Assembly: GCF_030547245.1 (NCBI RefSeq)
Contig: NZ_JAUOQT010000003.1
Span: forward strand, 186,001 to 250,000
Reading direction: 5' to 3'
Length of the DNA: 64,000 nt
Source of the DNA: Oceanihabitans sp. 2_MG-2023
Lineage (GTDB): Bacteria; Bacteroidota; Bacteroidia; Flavobacteriales; Flavobacteriaceae
The notes under the pieces are model-generated. The model ran no database searches. It saw only the letters and a program-made list of their open reading frames with translations, and was not told the DNA's origin. Below are positions 59,614-64,000 of the stretch, in pieces. How positions within the stretch are numbered: position 1 is the stretch's first letter; every line of letters starts with the position of its first letter. Both the position numbers and the translations under genes were made by a program.

Positions 59614-62049
59614 ATGAGACATTTATCTATCTTCTTACTTGCAATGATTACTGCTATTACTTTGCAAGCACAAGAAAAAAAGTCCCTTAACATTAAAAGA
59701 ACAGATCAAGCACCAAAAATTGATGCCATTTTAGATGATACTGCATGGCAAGATGCTGAGGTTGCAAGTGATTTTATTCAATTTAGACCAGATGCTGGAG
59801 CTTTAGAAAAAGAATATCAAAAAACCGAAGTAAGGGTGACTTATAATGATAATGCTATCTTTTTCGCTGCATATTTGCATGATAAACCTGAAGAAATTAT
59901 TAAACAATTTTCGCAACGGGATAATTTTGGTATTTCCGATTTTTTCGGAATTGTATTGAACCCAAATAATGATGCTCAAAACGATGTCGAATTTTTTGTT
60001 TTCCCTACAGGACATCAAGCAGATGCAATTGCAAACCCTTCCATAGGAGAAGATTTTGGTTGGAATGCCGTTTGGGAGAGTGCAACTAAAATTGTGGAAG
60101 ATGGTTGGATTGTTGAAGTAAAGATTCCCTATTCTACCCTTCGATTTTCGAATCAGAAAGTGCAAACTTGGGGTTTACAATTTCATAGAAGATTTAGAAC
60201 AAATGGTTCTCAATATGCATGGAACCCAATAAATGTAACTAAAGGTAATATTGGTTTATATCATGGTGAAATTAATGGTATAGAAAATATAGAACCTCCT
60301 ACTCGATTAAGTTTTTATCCTTTTGCCTCTGCAACTTACAATAGTCTTCAAAGTCCCGATTATGGTTTAGGTATGGATCTTAAATATGGAATAAGTGAAA
60401 ACTTTACTTTAGATGCAACACTAATTCCAGATTTTAGCCAAGCTGGTTTTGATGATGTACAACTTAATTTAGGCCCTTTTGAGCAACAATTTTCGGAGCA
60501 AAGACAGTTTTTTACCGAAGGTGTAGATTTGTTTTCTAAAGGAAACTTATTTTATTCTAGAAGAATTGGTAGTGCTCCAATTGGAGAGGTTACTTTAAAC
60601 GACAACGAAGAAATAATAGAGGAGCCAGAAAGAGTAAATATGCTTAATGCTATTAAGGTTTCTGGTAGAACTAAAAACGGCTTAGGTATTGGTGTTTTTA
60701 ATGCTATTACAGAAAAAACAAAAGCACAAATAAAAGATAATGTAACCAACGCTACTCGGGAAGAAGTAATTGAACCTTTAGCCAATTATAATATACTAGT
60801 TGTAGACCAACAGTTTAATAAAAACTCTTCTGTAAGCTTAATAAATACAAATGTTACAAGAAATGGGCATGCAAGAGATGCAAATGTTACAGGATTACTT
60901 TTAGATCTTGTAAATAAGAATAATACCTATGGTTTTATAGCACAAGCTAAAAGAAGTGATTTAAATCTTCCAGATGAAAATAATCAAGTTGGATATAGTA
61001 CAAATCTTGGTTTTGGAAAAAATAGTGGGAAATATAGATTTTATTTTGAGCATGAAGCTGTTGATAAAAAATATGATATTAACGACATGGGTATTTTATT
61101 TAGAAACAATTACAGTAATTTTTATGCAAACGGAAGCTACAGAATATTTGAACCTACAAAAACACTAAATGATTTTCAATTATACGTTAATGCGAATGTG
61201 AGTTACTTATTTAAACCACATACGTATACCGGTAAAAATTTTAATGTAAACTTTAACTCCACTATAAAAAAGAATTTAATGGGCTTTGGTGCCTATGTAG
61301 CAATTCAACCAGGAAAACAGTATGATTATTTTGGCCCAAGAGCAGAGAATCGCTACTTTATTTCTGAAGATTGGTTAAACATGAATGGATGGATTTCTTC
61401 AAATTACAACAAGACTTTTGCTTTAGATGCAAATCTTGGCTACGAAACACTTTTTGAAAGTGGTAGAGATTATACAAGCTACTTCTTTAGTTTATCACCT
61501 CGTTTAAAACTTGGAGATAGATTTATTATGCAATATTCTTTTGATTACGATATCGAGTTAAAAGAACGCGGTTATGTAGAAACTCTAGATAATGACGCTA
61601 TAATTTATGGTCAACGTGATCAAGAAACAATAATTAACAGCATATCTGGAAGCTATAATTTTAATTCTTTTCATGCCTTAAACCTAACGTTTAGAAACTA
61701 TTGGAGTACCGTTACTTACGAGGACGATTTATATGCGCTACAAGAAAATGGAAGACTAAATCAAGACGATGGTTACACAAAAGAAGATGTTGATAATCCA
61801 GATGTTAATTTTGATACTTGGAATTTAGATTTGTCCTACTCATGGCAATTTGCTCCTGGAAGTCAATTAACTGCATTGTACAGAAATAATTTGCTTAACT
61901 TTTCTAATGCTTCTGAAGAGGATTACTTTACGAGTTTAGACAATTTATTTAAAGAAGACATTAACCACACATTTTCTATTAGAATGGTATATTATATAGA
62001 TTATAATAATGTGAAAAACATCTTTAAATCGAAACCTAAAAACATTTAA
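59614..62049 (+). CDS. DUF5916-domain protein with N-terminal CBM9-like domain
   Basis: The 811-residue protein has a signal peptide (IFLLAMITAITLQAQ, cut after about residue 19), a carbohydrate-binding family 9-like domain from about residue 30 to 215 (IDAILDDTAWQDAEV, then KTEVRVTYNDNAIFF and VEVKIPYSTLRF), and a long C-terminal part of about 570 residues, strand-rich and ending in FSIRMVYYIDYNNVKNIF. This is the DUF5916 layout, common in Bacteroidota and probably an outer-membrane barrel. The domain pairing suggests binding of carbohydrate at the cell surface. It precedes the LolD-like gene by 51 bases. Confidence 0.9.
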   Translation: MRHLSIFLLAMITAITLQAQEKKSLNIKRTDQAPKIDAILDDTAWQDAEVASDFIQFRPDAGALEKEYQKTEVRVTYNDNAIFFAAYLHDKPEEIIKQFSQRDNFGISDFFGIVLNPNNDAQNDVEFFVFPTGHQADAIANPSIGEDFGWNAVWESATKIVEDGWIVEVKIPYSTLRFSNQKVQTWGLQFHRRFRTNGSQYAWNPINVTKGNIGLYHGEINGIENIEPPTRLSFYPFASATYNSLQSPDYGLGMDLKYGISENFTLDATLIPDFSQAGFDDVQLNLGPFEQQFSEQRQFFTEGVDLFSKGNLFYSRRIGSAPIGEVTLNDNEEIIEEPERVNMLNAIKVSGRTKNGLGIGVFNAITEKTKAQIKDNVTNATREEVIEPLANYNILVVDQQFNKNSSVSLINTNVTRNGHARDANVTGLLLDLVNKNNTYGFIAQAKRSDLNLPDENNQVGYSTNLGFGKNSGKYRFYFEHEAVDKKYDINDMGILFRNNYSNFYANGSYRIFEPTKTLNDFQLYVNANVSYLFKPHTYTGKNFNVNFNSTIKKNLMGFGAYVAIQPGKQYDYFGPRAENRYFISEDWLNMNGWISSNYNKTFALDANLGYETLFESGRDYTSYFFSLSPRLKLGDRFIMQYSFDYDIELKERGYVETLDNDAIIYGQRDQETIINSISGSYNFNSFHALNLTFRNYWSTVTYEDDLYALQENGRLNQDDGYTKEDVDNPDVNFDTWNLDLSYSWQFAPGSQLTALYRNNLLNFSNASEEDYFTSLDNLFKEDINHTFSIRMVYYIDYNNVKNIFKSKPKNI

Positions 62050-62100
62050 AGTTGCTGGATTAAGCATAAAGTAGTACTTTCATAGCTTGATAAAGAGATC

Positions 62101-62769
62101 ATGATTCAAGCCAAAAATATTCATAAATATTACGAAGATTTACACGTTTTAAAAGGTGTAAATCTTCATATTAAAAAAGGAGAAATTGTATCAATCGTTG
62201 GTGCTTCCGGAGCAGGAAAAACTACACTTTTACAAATTCTTGGTACATTAGATAAAGCTTCAAAAAAAGAAGATACAAGCTTTAAGATTAAGGGAACAGA
62301 TATTCCTTCATTAAACGATAAAGCATTAGCAAAATTTAGAAATGAAAACATTGGTTTTATTTTTCAATTTCATCAACTTTTACCAGAATTTACTGCATTA
62401 GAAAACGTTTGTATTCCTGCTTATATAAAAGGAACAAAACCTGCAGAAGCTGAAAAAAGAGCTAAAGAACTGTTAGATTTTCTTGGTTTAAGTCACAGAT
62501 ACAAACACAAACCAAATGCCCTTTCTGGTGGCGAACAACAACGTGTTGCTGTAGCAAGAGCTTTGGTGAATAATCCAGATTTAATTTTTGCCGATGAACC
62601 TTCTGGAAATTTAGATAGTACTTCGGCAGAAAACTTACACAATCTCTTTTTTAAATTACGTGATCAATTTGGGCAAACCTTTGTTATTGTTACACATAAC
62701 GAAGAACTTGCAAATATGGCAGACCGAAAACTAACCATGGTAGATGGAAAAATAGTAGATAGTTTGTAA
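62101..62769 (+). CDS. LolD-like ABC transporter ATPase
   Basis: This 222-residue ATP-binding protein has Walker [12 protein letters not shown] at 35-45, the signature [15 protein letters not shown] near 141-155, Walker [13 protein letters not shown] near 161-172, and the H-loop in VIVTHNEEL. It belongs to the LolD/MacB class, which works with FtsX-like permeases; in flavobacteria the corresponding permease is often encoded elsewhere. It could act in lipoprotein release or another export. No permease gene adjoins it; the next gene encodes an unrelated polytopic protein. Confidence 0.9.
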   Translation: MIQAKNIHKYYEDLHVLKGVNLHIKKGEIVSIVGASGAGKTTLLQILGTLDKASKKEDTSFKIKGTDIPSLNDKALAKFRNENIGFIFQFHQLLPEFTALENVCIPAYIKGTKPAEAEKRAKELLDFLGLSHRYKHKPNALSGGEQQRVAVARALVNNPDLIFADEPSGNLDSTSAENLHNLFFKLRDQFGQTFVIVTHNEELANMADRKLTMVDGKIVDSL

Positions 62770-62859
62770 TAGTGATTTAACACTACTTCAAAACATTATA
62801 TTATAATTGCACTTGTTGGAGTATCTTTTTTATTTTACATTTATGAGCTAATAAAACCT

Positions 62860-64000
62860 ATGTTTTTAATTCTTCTTTCTTGGCTCTATATTCTTGCAAT
62901 AAGCAGCATTATTGGAATTAGCATAAATCGTTTTTTACAACTTCAAAAAAAAGATAGTATAATCACTATTTTTTTCGGCTTTTTTGGCATTACACTAATG
63001 GCTAGTATTTGGGCAATTCCGTTTGCTATTAACAGTTATTTCCATGCTTTATTACTAAGTATTACTATCCTTTTAGGATATAAAATCAGAAAAAAAGTTA
63101 TCCCATTCTGGCTAGAATTAAAAACAAGCCTACTTAACTTAAACACTTTTTTTAAAATCTTTATAGGTGTTATTAGTATTCTCATTTTAGCGCAAAGTGC
63201 TTCTCCTCCATTTATTATTGATAACGAATCCTATTACATACAAACCATAAAATGGCTTAACGAATATGGTTTTGCAAACGGCCTAGTAAACCTACATGTG
63301 TTTTTAGGCCAAACTTCTGGTTGGCACATTTTACAAAGTGCTTTTAACTTTAGCTTTATTTACAACAGATTTAACGACTTAAGTGCTTTAGCACTACTAC
63401 TTGCTAACGTATATGCTATTGGATTATTAAACAATTATTTCACTAAAAAAGAAGACTCAAAACTAAACCTAATATTTGGGTTGTTTCCGCTATGGAATGT
63501 GTTCTTTTTCCAATTTATATCTGTTCCTTCTCCAGATATTGCCATTTATATATTAAGCTTTATTCTTTTACATCAATTTATTTTGTGCTATGCTAGTTAT
63601 ACAAAACAAGCATTTCTTGCCGTTGTAATGCTCTCTTTTTTTATGATATTTATTAAGCTTACAGCTTTACCTTTCTGTATTTTCGCTTTGGTTTTATATA
63701 AACGATATTATGTATTTACAAGAAGTACATCTTCAATTATTATATTGTTTGGAAGTCTAACCTTATTCCTTTTTGCTATTAAAAATATAATAGTAACTGG
63801 AAACTTATTATTCCCAATACAAGGAATAGAAAGTTTGAAAACTTCGTGGAGTTTACCCGAAAATATAGAAACTTATTTTGCTAATTACACAAAGCCTTAT
63901 GCGTTTCATTTAGCTGCAGATACTTTTGAAAATGCTTCGTATTTAACTCGCTTAAAAAGTTGGTTACTTGCTCCAAGCCTTCATGGTTTTTTCAATAAAC
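62860..64000 (+). CDS. Multi-pass membrane protein, LIC_10190-like, 3' end outside the window
   Basis: The frame is open from ATG 62860 to the window end (380 codons) with no stop. It begins MFLILLSWLYILAISSIIGI and shows many hydrophobic segments, as in GT-C-type membrane glycosyltransferases. Recognisable parts include PPFIIDNESYYIQTIKWLNE and LHVFLGQTSGWHILQSAF near residues 120-155, which recall the LIC_10190 family of large spirochaete and Bacteroidota membrane proteins. The call is from memory and moderate. An open in-frame stretch with a further membrane segment extends upstream to 62776 but has no start codon. Confidence 0.7.
   Translation, partial: MFLILLSWLYILAISSIIGISINRFLQLQKKDSIITIFFGFFGITLMASIWAIPFAINSYFHALLLSITILLGYKIRKKVIPFWLELKTSLLNLNTFFKIFIGVISILILAQSASPPFIIDNESYYIQTIKWLNEYGFANGLVNLHVFLGQTSGWHILQSAFNFSFIYNRFNDLSALALLLANVYAIGLLNNYFTKKEDSKLNLIFGLFPLWNVFFFQFISVPSPDIAIYILSFILLHQFILCYASYTKQAFLAVVMLSFFMIFIKLTALPFCIFALVLYKRYYVFTRSTSSIIILFGSLTLFLFAIKNIIVTGNLLFPIQGIESLKTSWSLPENIETYFANYTKPYAFHLAADTFENASYLTRLKSWLLAPSLHGFFNK

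Noticed and set aside
1-64000. tRNA or rRNA genes, CRISPR arrays, insertion sequences, phage or integron elements
   Set aside because: I saw no transposase, integrase, regular spacer-repeat pattern, or tRNA-like cloverleaf; a covariance-model scan would be needed to exclude small RNAs.

Overview
The window is AT-rich, gene-dense chromosomal DNA of a marine-type member of the Flavobacteriaceae (Bacteroidota). The evidence is a PorX/PglZ gene tail next to tsaE, a type IX secretion sorting domain on a secreted protein, TonB receptor/lipoprotein pairs, a DUF5916 protein, frequent TTG starts, little Shine-Dalgarno sequence, and TAnnTTTG-type -7 boxes. I see no tRNA, rRNA, CRISPR array, insertion sequence or phage module.

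Layout. 1-6.4 kb: end of porX, tsaE, a tiny secreted-peptide gene, three related small membrane proteins (W-[FI]-[FI]-T-C-x-x-W-W motif) around an HTH regulator, an alanine-dehydrogenase-family gene, a small anchored protein and a T9SS cargo protein. 6.9-33.3 kb: a large surface-polysaccharide locus. Block one (6.9-26.7 kb) holds glycosyltransferases, a MurJ-like flippase, a Wzy-type polymerase, two asparagine-synthetase-like amidotransferases, an MBOAT/SGNH acylation pair, two antisense TupA-like ATP-grasp genes, an aminotransferase, an initiating sugar transferase, a NodB-type deacetylase and an antisense FemAB/GNAT-like gene. Block two (27.1-33.3 kb) is aminotransferase, PglF/WbpM-type dehydratase, Wza and Wzc, closed by a strong terminator. 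33.4-41.7 kb: proline dehydrogenase, aroB, small genes, DinB, an Lrp/AsnC regulator, a cytosolic M14 carboxypeptidase divergent from an HTH regulator, a lipoprotein, TerC and an IPT/TIG lipoprotein. 41.7-49.7 kb: topoisomerase IV genes with a membrane protein between them, an EamA transporter, ychF and a ferredoxin. 49.9-58.3 kb: LuxC-like acyl-CoA reductase, serC-serA, a DUF937 protein, and a run ending in a small His-rich protein, TonB receptor and lipoprotein. 58.4-64 kb: a small membrane protein, folE, DUF5916, a LolD-like ATPase and the start of a large multi-pass membrane protein.

How the genes fit together. The polysaccharide locus carries most parts of a Wzx/Wzy-type route: nucleotide-sugar 4-amination, priming on a lipid carrier, chain building, flipping, polymerisation and Wza/Wzc export. 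Its unusual content is nitrogen chemistry: two AsnB-like amidotransferases, two TupA-like ATP-grasp proteins and a FemAB-like transferase point to a glycan carrying amides or amino acids. This is the best candidate here for an undescribed system. The second is the 0.6-3.2 kb cluster of a 47-residue secreted peptide, three paralogous membrane proteins and an HTH protein with nearby repeats and a palindrome. Most other genes are conserved flavobacterial housekeeping genes.
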